A program made the translations under genes and the position numbers. A DNA stretch of 64,000 nt, from contig JBDOQK010000005.1 of the NCBI GenBank assembly GCA_040437565.1, positions 558,001 through 622,000 on the forward strand. The letters run 5' to 3'. Position 1 is the stretch's first letter, and the number at the start of each line of letters is the position of its first letter. Under the pieces are notes generated by a model. The model was not told the origin of the DNA, ran no database searches, and saw only the letters and a list, made by a program, of their open reading frames with translations. The stretch comes from Albugo candida. Lineage: Eukaryota; Oomycota; Peronosporomycetes; Albuginales. Below are positions 1 to 13,057 of the stretch, in pieces.

Positions 1-2025
1 CCTTTAGGGTACTGCAAATGGGGAATGTAAAGCTCCGTCGTTAGACCTGGACTTGACTCATCAAGACACTTCTGTGGATCATCGGGATCTCTAAACTCTA
101 GATGATAACGACATGCTCGGCAATCAAAATGTGATTGCAGCGGTATACCGGCTATTTTAAAAGGCCCTGGTCGTACAAATGCTACACTAGCTCGTCCGGA
201 ACAGGCCAGCAATGCGTCAAATTCATCCGGCATGTCCTTGGTCACAATTTTATCCACCAAGCCATTTTTTGCCTGCATCATTTTTGATCGAGCTGTATGG
301 GAGTCGCCATTTGAATGAACGATACTCAAGTCTTCTAGATTCCAGCCGTCTCCATAGCTATGTGTATTGTAGCAGCAGTAACACCAAAGCGTATATGAAA
401 GCATATTAGCTTCGAGGCAAGATATCGTATGATCCATCGCATCGATTTGAGCATAGTAGTCTTTTGTTCTAAAAGCCTCGCCATTATTCAAATTGTAAGG
501 AATTCCAGTCTCTCCAATAAGTGTAGGAGCATTTTGCATACGCTTTTGTCCCAGAATTTTTATATCGAGCAGCTGGCGTATGTGCTGTCTAGTAACACTC
601 GCACGTCCGAAAGCGGGTATCCTTGTCCTCGGATCGACAGAGAAATAAGGTGTCCAAGTCCGAGTGAAAAGTGTGAAGCCATCGTACCAATGCGTTGCAT
701 TGACAGCAAATGGAAGTTGGTTCTGATCAATGCTCGGAAACGGAGTCTGGCTGAATTCTAATGGCGGTAACTCGACAAAAGCCAACGTGTCTGGAAGAAT
801 TTGGCGAATGCTGTGCATAAATCTCTAGATACAGGCATCAAATTACGCATCATTAGGATAAGATGATTCGGTAGGAGAAATAGTACATTACTTGTGCAAA
901 TGGAACATAGAAATCTTTGCCGAAGTCAACCCCAGCAAAGTACTGACGCCGTAACAATCGTGGCCCTTTTGTATCTGGACTAATTTCATACACTCCTTCA
1001 CGTTTCCAAATCGATTCTACTCCATTGCTCCACGCTCTTATACACGCTTCATTTACCAAATCAAACCGATCAGGTCGGTTGAATAAGAAATTTCGTATGC
1101 CCATCGAGTAGAAAGGTATTTTCTGCGAGAACCCATCGGCTAAACACATTCCTTGAAAAGGGCTTGGTGCATAGCCCAAATTTAACTGATGAGGAAGGAA
1201 ACACTTGCTCAGATCTTGAACTCCTATAAATCCAAAAGAGGGTTCATTCATAGTACCTATTCCTACAACATTTCGGACTCCTTCCAGTCGTTTCGCAAGT
1301 TGAACAAACGCATTTATGTAATGTGATTGTAGATACTCCTGAACGAGAATTTTATTTCCGCTTTCGTCTTCCACAAAACAGGATGGAGCAAATGTAGAGC
1401 CACCAAAAAATAGAGTAAACATCGTAGCTGATGCAAATTTAAAGTAGTTTGTCGGCCACATCATTTTTGGAAACTCATAAACGTGATCCCCATGCGTCTC
1501 GATGCAGACAGAAGCATGCGTTTCGGCGAAATGGCGGGGTTCCAATCCAACTTTTTCAAGTGTCCACATCGGTGCTCCATCTCCACCCGTCCAGCGAGAC
1601 CATACATCTTGATGAGGGTCAATGTAAAAGTACAAATCGTATGAAGCGCCTATGAGGATAATCGCTCGGATATAATCAAGGTATTCTTCGTCATATATGC
1701 CTGGCCCCGCATGTTCGATTGCTTCCCACGTTGTAATCAGTCTTATGCAATTAAACCCCCAACGACGCATGCGTCTGAAATGCTCATGCGCTTCCTGCAA
1801 AGGGAACGGACGATTCACAAAAGAGACGCTTTGACGATCATCAAAAAATCGCTTACGGGTGGCATCCCAGTCATTTTCTAATGATTTGTCATGCAGATGA
1901 CCATATGGAAGTTTAGAAGACCCACCGAGATTCACACCTCTCAGAATCTGGACACGACCGTATTCGTCGACAAAGTGCCCATCTTTGATTTGTAAGGCTA
2001 TACTGCTATCCTTATCGACAGTCAT
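1..2025 (-). CDS. GH5 (subfamily 12-like) steryl/ceramide beta-glucosidase, C-terminus cut by window edge
   Basis: Two exons on the minus strand, 2025..892 and 824..1, join across a 67-nt GT-AG intron (891..825) in phase 0. About 650 residues are visible before the window edge. Seen: an N-terminal 'LRGVNLGGSSKLP' strand; the block HQDVWSRWTGGDGAPMW, a hallmark of GH5_12 enzymes; the acid/base Glu in GTMNEPS (about residue 261); and the nucleophile Glu in LIGETGIPYN (about residue 483). The C-terminal beta-sandwich begins (VRPGPFKIAG, TELYIPH) and is incomplete. Family knowledge: GH5_12 members such as yeast Egh1 and fungal EGCrP enzymes cleave glucose from steryl glucosides or glucosylceramide inside the cell. 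No signal peptide is visible, which fits. The frame stays open four codons upstream (TTG, then GAG TGT ACA), but the ATG at 2025 is the first Met. The exact lipid substrate cannot be read from sequence. Confidence 0.85.
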
Positions 2026-2497
2026 TGTACACTCCAATAACGGTCGGATTCAGGGACTACACGACCCGACAGCTAAAGTCTGCAGTACGATCGAACGTAA
2101 TAAGACCTCTAGTAGATTTACACTTGATTGGCTGATTGGCCTGATAATGCATATGGTCTAAATGAAAGACAAGTCAGATTTGGTTAGACAAGACATCTCG
2201 GGCCTCATCCGTGATGAGATATCTACCAATCACTGAATTACATTCTTCTTCTGTAGCAGCTGTCCATCTGAAGCGAACAGTGCTTCGGATAGGTTGACTC
2301 TATTCAGAAAATATAGAGCCTTACTCTTTCTCTCCCTCGTATTTTGAGCACTGATAGCTATTATTAAATCACCGGGGTTGTTCCGTGCCACAATCACGCA
2401 GACGAGTCCGAAAACAGTCCATCAAAGGCTAAATCGACAAGCATAGTTTCGCCTTTGTCCTAGATACGACTAGCTCATTGCATATTCGACTAAGTAA
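2026..2497. promoter_or_regulatory. Divergent intergenic region between GH5 and PX-kinase genes
   Basis: About 470 bp lie between two divergently transcribed start codons, so both promoters must be here. I see no gene, repeat or RNA in it. No TATA box or conserved element is convincing by eye. Confidence 0.4.
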
Positions 2498-4266
2498 ATG
2501 GAAAACGCAAAGTCTTTACGCTTTGTTGCTATCATTGGGCATGAAAATGTCAGTCACAACGGCTCGAAGACAACGGTGTATTTCCTACAAGTTGAATTTG
2601 AAAATGCTATGTGGGTCGTGAAGCATCGGTATCAAGACTTCAAAGAGCTACACGAACGGGTAAGCTATTGACAAATGCGATATTTTTTTCCGGCATGAAA
2701 CTAATCGCGGACATGATCTCCCATGCAGCTATCTTCTGATGGTTTCAAATGCCCTGCACTTCCTCCAAAGAAGTTTCTAGGCTCATTCAATCCTGAATTT
2801 ATCGATAAGCGGCAGCAAGAATTAGCATTTTGGCTCCACTTACTATCACAATCGGACCCCAGCTCTTCTGGTGATTCTCCTCGCACAAACGAGCATTACA
2901 AGGATTTTATGCTACTCAATGTAAGACAACTAATCTACCAACTGTTCGTACTTGGCTGAGCAAAGTTTTACTGTCCTCAGAAAGAACCATTGCAAGAAGC
3001 ACATCACAAAAGCGGAGGACAAGGAGACTCGTCGACATCCTCAAATACGGATTCCTCAGCAAGCAATTATAACAGTAATACGGACAGTGAAGCTCTGTAC
3101 GACACTCCGAAAACATGCTTGGATGACTTTGAGCTACTTAAAGTCATTGGCAAGGGATCTTATGGCAAAGTGACTTTGGTGCGAAAGAAGAACTCCAATC
3201 GCTTGTTCGCTATGAAGTCGCTGCACAAGTCTAATGTCAAACGTCGTAACCAAGTTGAACACACAAAAACAGAACGCCGCGTTCTCGGTCGTGCAAAGCA
3301 CCCATTCATTGGTAATACTCTGCTCGTGAGGCCTTCTTTGAAAAAGCTCATGATTTACTGATGATAGTTCACCTGCACTATGCTTTCCAAACAACTCAAA
3401 AACTATATTTTGTTTTGGACTACTGCCCTGGTGGTGAGCTGTTTTATCATTTATCGAGGATGGAGAAATTTGGAGAAGCAATGGCAAAGTTCTATGCGGC
3501 CGAAATTACGCTAGCCTTACAGCATTTGCACGAACTGGGTGTTGTATATCGCGATCTCAAGCCGGAAAATATACTGTTTGACAAGCAAGGTCATGTGATG
3601 CTCGGTAAGCCAAACTTGTATCGAATTTATTGTATCAAGCTAATAGCTTTCTTGCAAACTGTAGCTGATTTCGGGCTTGCAAAAGAAGGCATCACAAATG
3701 GTGCAGAGGGGACCAATTCGATGTGTGGGACCCCCGAGTATCTGCCACCGGAAATTCTCGACCGTACGGGGCATGGGACGGCCGTGGATTGGTGGGCACT
3801 CGGAATGGTTTTGTATGAGATGCTGACTGGTCTACCACCTTGGTACACTCGAAATCGCCAGAAGTTATTCGATCGTGTTCGCAATGCTCCGCTTACCTTC
3901 CCTGATGAAGTCGGTGAACAAGCAAGAAGTTTGATTAGCGGATTTTTGACTCGGAATCCAAATGAACGGCTCGGAAGTAAAACTGCCGAAGATGTAAAGC
4001 ATCATCCGTTTTTCGCAGACATCAATTGGCAAGATCTGTACGATCGTAAAATTCGCCCACCTTTCAACCCATGTGCAAATGTCGCCAATATGGAAGAACC
4101 GAAGAACTTTGAAAGTGAGTTTACAAAAATGCAGATTCAGAGTGTGGAAAATTCAGCGATTGGATCGATGCGAGCCTCCGATGCTTCAAGGCCATCCATG
4201 ACATTTACGGAATTTACGTATAATACACCGAATGATCTTGCGATGGGTTCTTCTGCTGGCAAATGA
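2498..4266 (+). CDS. PX-domain AGC-family serine/threonine kinase (SGK3/S6K-like)
   Basis: Five exons (2498..2659, 2729..2920, 2981..3311, 3368..3604, 3665..4266), with introns of 69, 60, 56 and 60 nt, give 507 residues with consistent phases. Residues 1 to about 115 form a PX phosphoinositide-binding domain (HRYQDFKELH, then PPKKF). A Ser/Asn-rich linker follows. The kinase domain (about 167-430) has the glycine loop GKGSYGKV, catalytic Lys in FAMKSL, YRDLKPEN, DFG and the activation loop MCGTPEYLPPE. The C-terminal tail carries the AGC hydrophobic motif FTEFTY (4203-4220), with Thr in the phospho-site position. Family knowledge: PX plus AGC kinase is the SGK3 layout. Such kinases sit on PI3P endosomes and need activation-loop and hydrophobic-motif phosphorylation. 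All catalytic residues are present, so it should be active. The ATG at 2498 is chosen because it starts the PX fold. Confidence 0.9.
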
Positions 4267-4440
4267 TGACATTATTTCGTGTAATTGCCGGGGACATTGT
4301 CTAGGGCCGCGCAACTAAATTGCAATAAGATCTTTGCGTTTTTAAATTAACTCCACTCTGATACTTTACTTTCAACCACTTTATGTTGTCCACACAAATT
4401 TGTCAAAGTCATCCCTGCTTCAGAGACGATACTATTCGAC

Positions 4441-7400
4441 ATGGAAGCCGACACGACACAAGAAACATTTTTAGCCTCATCAGCTTCACCTGACCATATT
4501 GAATCTTCTTCTTCGCGATCCGATACCACATCCAAGAGAAAAATTGAACATAAAAGTGATTCGCAAAGCCTGAAGCTCCAATTTTCCAAGGGTGCCGCCA
4601 GCGCACCGCCAGCATTAACATTTCCGGATACCAGAGAAGATTTCTTCGCATCTGTTGGATTAAAGACGGATCGACCGATATCTTTTGGATTCCACCCTCC
4701 AGACCCAATTGAGAAGCTAACGAAAAAGCAGGCAAATTTGACTGTAGTGACAGCATTTGATGGAGAGCTTGCTGAAAGTTTACAGAATGTAATAAAACCT
4801 GTTCACGTTGACTCGGTGAAAGATTCTAGTGATCCTTTCAGCATGGATGTGAAGGATGAAGAATTTGTCAAAGAGGTTTTCTCGGATAGCTGGTCCGTGG
4901 ACTCTCCAGTCATCTTCTCACCTCGTAGTGATGCACCTGTTGATTCGGTTACTGCACTTCAAGATGAAGAAATCAAGATTGCGGATGATGAAGAGCTTAC
5001 TTGGAATGAAAAAGATGATGAACTTATTGAAAATGATTGTGCCATGAAAGCGCCGAATATGTCCGACAGTGAGTTGCAATGGGACAATGAATCGACGAGA
5101 TCCATTACACGTGACATTGATCAAGGAACCGATCAGTTTGGACTAACAATGGCACTTGACGCAAGTAGAGTTCAAAATGAAGAATTTGGTATAAGTGCAT
5201 CGGACTTGAAAGAAAAAAATCAGAGTCATGTTGACGATGAGGGAGTATGTGACATTATGGAAGAGCTTCAGTCACTGAAGCTGGAAAAAATGGTGCATCA
5301 AAAGGAGCACGGCTCAAATGACGTTGAAGAAGAAGAAGAGTGGAATAATATGAAAATCGAAGAGTGTCCGTTGGAAACCGCAACAATTGCAGAGGAAAGA
5401 AGTGAAACTCAGAGTTTTGCATTCACGAGTGTGACTACAACAACTCATACAATTTCAGAGATCGATGATAGTTATGTGTCTGATGCAGCTGCTACGAGCA
5501 TTTTTAGTGAGTGTCAAACTAGCTCAACGATGGTCGAAGCAATTGATACTGCTGCAGACCTCCTACTCAAAACGTGTTCACAAAACAACACCTATAGAGA
5601 TGATCTGACAGACTTGCTGACTCAAGTTGAGCAAAATGAACTGGAGAGTAAAGAGGACGTTCATACTATCTCTGATTTTGACGAATCTTTCGTAAATTGG
5701 AGTATTCAATCCACAGAGATTGAATCACAACAAGCTCATGATTCAAGCTACTCCGATGGTCTTCTCCACACAGTCACTTCATATCACCACTCCGGGGATG
5801 AGAGCAGTTCTCTATTATCTGAGGGGGTAGACCTGAATGCCAATATAACAAGCACGCACGCAATAACTGCTGATGCACAGCCAATTTCAGTGAGTACGTC
5901 GACCGAAACTGAAAGCACTCTTGTCGGCCATCATCATAATGATGAGCTATACAGCATGTCAGTTTCACTGAAGGACATCAATGGAGCTGAAGCTGAAGTT
6001 CCACGTTCGGATGATGCTGATAATGTCATTTCAGCTGCGAATACAGCACAAGAAGATTACAATGTCGACGAGCCCAACGCTCATATTTTAGACTCTGCTA
6101 TTGGACTTTTGTCGGACATCACGATGTCTAAGGAGCTACCTACAGATAGTCGCACTTGCAATGATGAATGGATTGATCCTCCAAATATGGTACAGATTGA
6201 AGAGAGCAGCATCGCGCNNNNNNNNNNNNNNNNNNNNNNNNNNNNNNNNNNNNNNNNNNNNNNNNNNNNNNNNNNNNNNNNNNNNNNNNNNNNNNNNNNN
6301 NNNNNNNNNNNNNNNNNTGAGTACGTCGACCGAAACTGAAAGCACTCTTGTCGGCCATCATCATAATGATGAGCTATACAGCATGTCAGTTTCACTGAAG
6401 GACATCAATGGAGCTGAAGCTGAAGTTCCACGTTCGGGTGATGCTGATAATGTCATTTCAGCTGCGAGTACAGCACAGGAAGATTACAATGTCGACGAGC
6501 CCAACGCTCATGTTTTAGACTCTGCTATTGGACATTTGTCGGACATCACGATGTCTAATGAGCTACCTACAGATAGTTGCACTTGCAATGATGAATGGAT
6601 TGATCCTCCAAATATGGTACAGATTGAAGAGAGCAGCATCGCGCAGCCTGATTCTACACTGTCAACTGCGAGGAACGAAACGGCTTGTATTTCGCACGAT
6701 TATTTATTTTCTCCTATTGACAATCTGACGTCATCAACTGAGGGTGCGTTCACCATAGAACAACCGCTGAGTACAACATCACCTCATATGTGTGGCTTGA
6801 ATGGCTTTGATCCAGTGAATGACGCTCAATTCGACGTATCTTCGACCGTTGCAACTTTTGGTGGATCGGATAATACAAGCGAAAGTATGCAGTCGGGTAG
6901 TTGCTTTTCGGACTATCCAAGCCAAACCGTATCGACCACATCAAATATGGATTACACGTCGAGTATGTTTGGTAGTGAACAAGCGCTATCTCAGGATGGA
7001 GGAGATTCTGAAACAAATCTCCGTGCTGATACTTGGCTGAATGTGGCCGTCCAAGATCTGAATCCTCATGCAGGGCAGTCGGATAATGTAGAGCGTCCAA
7101 GTGTTTTCGAATCAGCAATTCACGAACCTACCCAGAAGATGCCAGTAGATTCCTTTATATCGACACATAGGGATTCATTCGAGACGCTTACGAACGATGA
7201 TAAGTATCAGAACGTATCGTATCAAGATGATACTGCTGCACCCAGCAATATCGAGTCTAATTTCATCCCTAGCGCTTCCTCCTTATTTGGAGACACAGAT
7301 GAGTCTGGAAACGCTGCTTCGTTTCTTATAACACACAGAAATCAAGCTGTTTTACAAGAAGTGAATTTATCTGGCGAGGAAATCTTAGTCGAAGACGCAA

Positions 7401-10400
7401 GTAAGTTATTTGGAGCAGGTACATCAGATACCCTTCATACAGGCTCCGATTTATACGAAGCGACCCATAGTTTCGTCCCTCCACCAGACAATTCTGGTGG
7501 GATCGTCGATCAGAATACGTGTACCCGCACCAAGAATACTGGCTTTGAATCGAATGAACAGGAAGCTGCTATAAATCAAGCCTTGGAAAATAGCTTTTCC
7601 GATTGCTCTAAACATCAGGAACCTAATGAACTATTCACGTGCTCAGATCATCAGATAGAGTATATTGAAAACGATATCGTACTTGGTCAGACCAGCTTGT
7701 GCCTTACGAACGAATCAGCTGGAATAGACTTTTCACAGGAGCAATGCATCGGCTCTGGGGATAAGAGTGGAGAAGGAACACCAGGCACCACCATGTTGCA
7801 TGAGGACGAGAAGAGTGGGCTTTTAGATTCCTCTTCACACTACCATTTTGAGGCCCCCTCGAGCGGCGGTAATTCTTACTTTGAAGACAGTAGTAATTCA
7901 TTTTGCGGTGTTTCATTCGAAACTAGACTGGATGGAGCTCTCGAAGGTAGCAATGATTCGCTTCGGCACAGAAATCATGATCACGAATCAGACGTTACGC
8001 ACAACTTTTACAATGCACCTCCGAACTCAGCGGAAGAGGTCCCGCTATCATCCGCTTCTATCACCCACTCTCACATCAAACTGGATGAAGCTTCTTTCGG
8101 GCAAGATCAAGAAAATATACATTTAATTAGCGCAAAATCCACAATGACAAATGGTCAACACTCGCACGCTCCCCCTGAAGGTACTGCTGGATTTGAACAG
8201 ACTTTGAATGATGGGAGCTCACCGAGATGCGTTGAAACCGACACTTATCAGTCTGGTGTCGAATTGAATTCAGCCATGGCCGGCTGCCCTGATGCAAAAG
8301 CTGAGACACTGCAGATGGGAGGGGGCTCGTTTCTCGAAACTACTTCGTTACCTTATGTCGACGAAGGTGCTATGGATAGTGATCGTACCCACGACTTTAA
8401 TACGACAACGCCTAGTGTGGAGCAATTTGCTGATTTGGATGGCAAGAAGGCTGATAGTAGCGATTTTTTCGGATCAAATTCGACGGAGTTGGATGGAAGT
8501 TCTCTTTTTCAAGATTCACCACCCGATATTGATCGAGTTTTCGGTCATAACGCTCAGCCTAGGCATGACTGTTTGGTTTCTCACGATTGGGGGAATGATA
8601 CAAATGGGCAAATACCACCCAGTCATGAAGATGCGATGACTAGAGGTCCTATCCACCACTTTGTTGACACAGCATCCACCATTGAGCAATTTCGTACTGT
8701 GACGGATAGCAGTAATGATACTTTCGGACATGATGCAACACAAATGAGCAATAGCACACTTTTTCAGCATCCACCACCCGAGCCTCCAATTGTCTTGGGT
8801 CATAATTCACAAACTGGGCAACGCATCACAGATTCTTGCGATTGGGATAAACAACCGAGTGGAAGAAAACCGCCTAGCCAAGAAGATGCTATGACTAGTG
8901 GTTCCACCCGACAGAACATTGAGACAGCATCTAGCGCTGAGCAATTCGAGAACATTCACAGGAGTATGGATAGCAGCAACGATGCTTTTGGATACGACTC
9001 GACACAGATGAATGACAACACACTTTTCCAACATCCACCACCCGAGTCTCAAAGAGTTTACGATTATGATATTCAGCCTGAGCAACGTGTTGCAAGTTCG
9101 CACGATTGGACTAACCCACCAATTGGGTCCCCACAGACAACCGACACGTCAAATGCTGGCACGTGGGAGATGGAAAGACATTCACAAAGTCAAAATTGTT
9201 TGGAAACATTTGATTCACAGTCACAGCCAAACTTTTTTGACACTGGGGCACCACCGGCAAATGATCTATTTTCCAATCACCTTGCTTCAGAACCACACAC
9301 TTTGGGTGAAGCCACCTATGACTCACCCCAAGGCCCAAGCGCTTTGCCCTACTCAGCTCAGCATGCTTCACACCATCAATATCAGCCGTTGAATGAGTCC
9401 AACGTTCATTCCGTTGACGGCCAGCCTAGTTCCATATCTGTCCCAAGCGGCTATAGGATGCCTGGAAGTACTGCACCTTACACAAAGTCCGCTGACGTAT
9501 ACTCCAGCCAGCTTCAAGACACTAGCCATTTATTCATGACCACGCCCTCACACCCTTCTCTGCCCACACAAAACTCGACACAATATGTGCAATCGAATAC
9601 TTTGTCGGATAAATGCTTCTTTGAGACAACTACAGCAACTTTGAATTTTGAAAATGGACAACAAGTGCATCAACAGACAACGGTTGCGTCACAAATTCCG
9701 GCTTCGAATGCATTTGCTACCATGCAGCAGGAAAATTCTTTCAAGACAGAAGTTTCGGTATCCGGACTGACCATTTCAACACAAGCCACTGTGCTTTCTG
9801 GCGCAGAATCTCGTAATCTAAACACAGATCTGCCAGCAGCATCACAAGTGAGCAATGTCGTTCGAACCGAATCATCAGATTGGAACGATACGAATCCTTC
9901 GAGTAATTTTTCTGCATCAGCTCAAACGAACATCGTACAAGAACCTCAAATTAGGAGTCCCTTTTCTCCAACTGGAAGGATGGTCTCTCAATATGGCTCT
10001 CCAAGTTCTTCAAATGCTACGCAGCATAGTGCGGCCCAAAAGTCTGAGAAGTTTGGAGTACGAGAAAAGCGATACGATGATCCGAAGATTCTGCCTCCGT
10101 CTTGTTTGATCTCATTTGGTTTCGGTGGTAATGTCGTGTCGATGTTCCCCAAGCGAAAAGTTCGATTAGCAAATAATTTACGAAGGGTACAAGGAACCGC
10201 AAGGTGATTCTCATGTAGATGCAAGTGCGTGTGATGGTTTTATTTCCTTTCTCATGTAGTGCGCTGTTGGATTCACCGCGAGGTGAAGAGCTTCGAAAAG
10301 GACCCATTCAGTTTTACCACATCTCTCAATTGTATCCAAAAAAATGGTTTCAAGATGCATTTCATCAATTTCCTGGACCGCTGACAAAAGAATCCCATCA

Positions 10401-13057
10401 AGAAGACATTGTGTAATTTGAGAGTCATATGTACTCCGACGTGAATGCCCATCTGACGTTGTTTTTGTGCATAGTCGCTACCTTGATACAAAGCTGGAGC
10501 GCTCGGACGAAGATGAACGACTACTTTTGGGAGTTTTGAGAGTTTTACTCACAAGTAGCAATGGTGAACGGGAAGACTATACTGGAGGACGTGATGTCAG
10601 TACCGAAGGGAACCAACTAGTTGCACTGCTTCAACATAGCGATGAAAGACGACGAGGGTATGTAGTATCTGAGCTTGGTACCTTGGCTTACAAGCAACAC
10701 TTATATAGAGGCAATCGCGCATTATTCCAGCATCCAAACGCCAAAAAAACAGAGGTCTGATGACACTTGCTTTCTTGGCTAGATAAGAGCTCACATTCGT
10801 TTACTGACAATTTGTAGTCTGCAGAAGCGCATGCTCAAAACACATCGCGTATTCGCAGTCTTTTGTTGAATGGAGATCGAAGAGGAGCAGTAGAAGCTGC
10901 CATGCGCTCACATATGTGGCCGGAAGCCATGCTGATCGCGTCTTTCATTGAGAAAGAAGAGTACAAGGTAACAAAATCAGGATTCTCGTATCCGTTTAGC
11001 GCCATGACCTGTTGTGTGACCTCTGTAGCGGGTACTGCACACCTACTTTAACGGTCATTATTCCGTTGGCGATCCTTCTCGGGCTCTATATATGGCATTC
11101 GCAGACCAGCAGCAAAAGAGCGTCTATGAGCCGCAAACAACATCATCCTCTCATGGATCTCCGCCTTCACCTATTCTTGCAAATTGGGTTTCCCACGCTC
11201 AGATGCTGATCGCAAATCGGACGGCTGATACAAACAAGGTGGTTTCGAGCACATAGCGTGGTTGGCATGGTTAACTCACATGTACCTTTCCTCTTCCAGA
11301 TATTGACAGAGTTGGGAGACAGATTATGGCGTGAGATGAATTCAGTTGTTTCCGCCCATATATGCTATCTATTGGCCGGCATACCAATCGAAGCACCGTC
11401 TCCAAACTCCAGAATTGCACTGCTTGGTGGTGACCATCGAACGAATACTGAAGCTCGTTTTTACGTTTCGCCGAACGCAGTCCAGCGTACTGAAATCTAT
11501 GAATGGATTCACAAACGAGCAAATCCAGGCGTCAATCTAATACCATTCCAAGGATACAAATTAATCTATGCGATGATCCTTGCTGACCATGGCGAAGTTG
11601 AGACTTCACTGAAGTACGTGACGTCCATGCTCGAGATTGTTCGTGGAGTGACTGCGAATATGAAACCTGGCACTTCGATGTATCTCGAAGGGATGCAAAA
11701 TCAATTGGTCGTACTAGATGATCGATTGCGTCAGCATCTTGGAAGAGATCGAGCAGAATCATTAACATCGATAGCAGGAAAGCCGGGAGGAAAATGGGGC
11801 TTAGGAAGCGCTTTGAGTATTGTGGGAAAGATTGTTAATCGCGTTGTGGAAGGCAATGATGGGCTGTCTCCACGTGCAAATGCGTCACCAAGCTTGCGAC
11901 AAAAAAGCATGCCGAGTGATACACAAGGATTGCGGAGCGAAGGCACGAGTATAGGCACTGATCAAATGGCGAAAAAACACATGGAGATTCCACCAGGTAC
12001 AAGCCTCGATACGTTTGAACCAAGAGCCTTCACTAGCGCGCAAAATGCTCGGGCAAACCCGACTAAGCCGTTACCGCTGCCCATAGCAACACCGGCAACC
12101 TATCAGGCCCCAATCATGTCCGAGAAGCCATCTGTGGGTTTTGATAGCATGGCAACGTACAATCAAACGCAACAGCAGCCGACCGTGCACCAATATGATC
12201 ATGTAGCATCTTTTCCACAAGGTGCAGAGCCTGAAAACACTATTGTACCGCCCACAATAGCTGCCCATGGACATGCTACTGCGCAAGGTCCGCACCTGTT
12301 TAGGAAGATGCACAGCATGGAAGATACCGTTCAGACAGAGTCCTCTGCCCAATTGATGAGAACCTCAAGCTTCCCAATTCCTGGAGATCGTGGACCGGCA
12401 AAGAGTGGTTCGCCGAGTGATCAAGGCTCACCCAGTCCACGGGCCAAGGACGCAAGGAAGAAGGGCCGATCCAAGACACCTCCACCGAGTAGCTCCAAAT
12501 CGTCCAATAGCTCGGGTTGGTTTTCCGGCCTCTCATCGTTTATTGCAACCAAGATTAATCCGGAAGCAAAAGTTGCCAAGTTGGGAGAGCAAATGGAGGC
12601 TTACTTTGATGAAGAAAAAAAGCAGTGGATTTTTCCTGGCGAGACTGTCGTAGACGAAACAAAAGCGCTGGGTCCTCCTCCTGTCGGACCCAAACCTGCC
12701 GGAAATGGTCCACCAATCGGTGGTTCAGCTCCCACATCTTCATCCGGTGGCGTTTGTGCGACAGATTCGAACGATCCGTTGGCAGCATTAATGGCTCCTC
12801 CAATGTCCCGAGCTCATGCCTCTATGGTCAAAATGGATCCTCTTGCCGCAATGATGGCACCACCAAAGCGCCATGGACTACATACATCTCGTGCAGCATC
12901 CGAAGGACTACAAAAGAAGAAGTCAATGCCACCCCGTCCGCAGTTTGCGGTATTCAAACCAATGCGGACATCAGTATCATCGGCTTCTTCCTCTGCTCCA
13001 AACTCTACCAACGGATCGAGCCCGTTTCCAAACACACAAGAACAGGAAGCGCTTTAA
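4441..13057 (+). CDS. SEC16: COPII coat assembly scaffold Sec16
   Basis: Six exons: 4441..10203, 10260..10412, 10475..10754, 10818..10967, 11029..11238, 11300..13057. The introns are 56-63 nt and all phases match. After dropping one copy of the overlap at the gap 6218..6317 the protein is about 2,628 residues. The long N-terminal part is acidic, Ser/Thr/Gln-rich and disordered. The FGFGGNVVSMFPKRK block just before the first intron, followed by the helical central domain (FPGPLTK, RIRSLLLNGDRRGAVEAA, ILANWVSHAQML), is the Sec16 ACE1/Sec13-Sec31-interacting region. The C-terminus has a basic Ser/Pro stretch and the conserved AKLGEQMEAYFDEEKKQW block. Family knowledge: Sec16 marks ER exit sites and organises COPII budding. 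It lies 174 bp downstream of the PX kinase on the same strand. Confidence in the family is high; the N-terminal length is uncertain because of the gap. Confidence 0.9.
6218..6317. other. 100-N gap 1, with duplicated but non-identical flanks (inside Sec16)
   Basis: Bases 5891..6217 before the gap reappear at 6318..6644 (327 nt) with seven substitutions. Removing 427 bases restores one Sec16 frame. Unlike the other gaps, the copies differ, so this may be two alleles or a real tandem duplication. Confidence 0.9.
8360..9125 (+). repeat. Three degenerate tandem repeats of about 82-89 residues in Sec16
   Basis: Three consecutive units start near 8360, 8627 and 8882. Each runs in the order EDAMT/DEGAM, an EQF motif, DSS[ND][DA/TF]FG, then LFQ[HD][PS]PP, then a [SC][HC]DW motif before the next unit. 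Protein similarity is clear in units 2 and 3 and weaker in unit 1. All units are in frame within the disordered N-terminal half of Sec16, so the expansion adds linker length rather than a fold. Confidence 0.7.
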
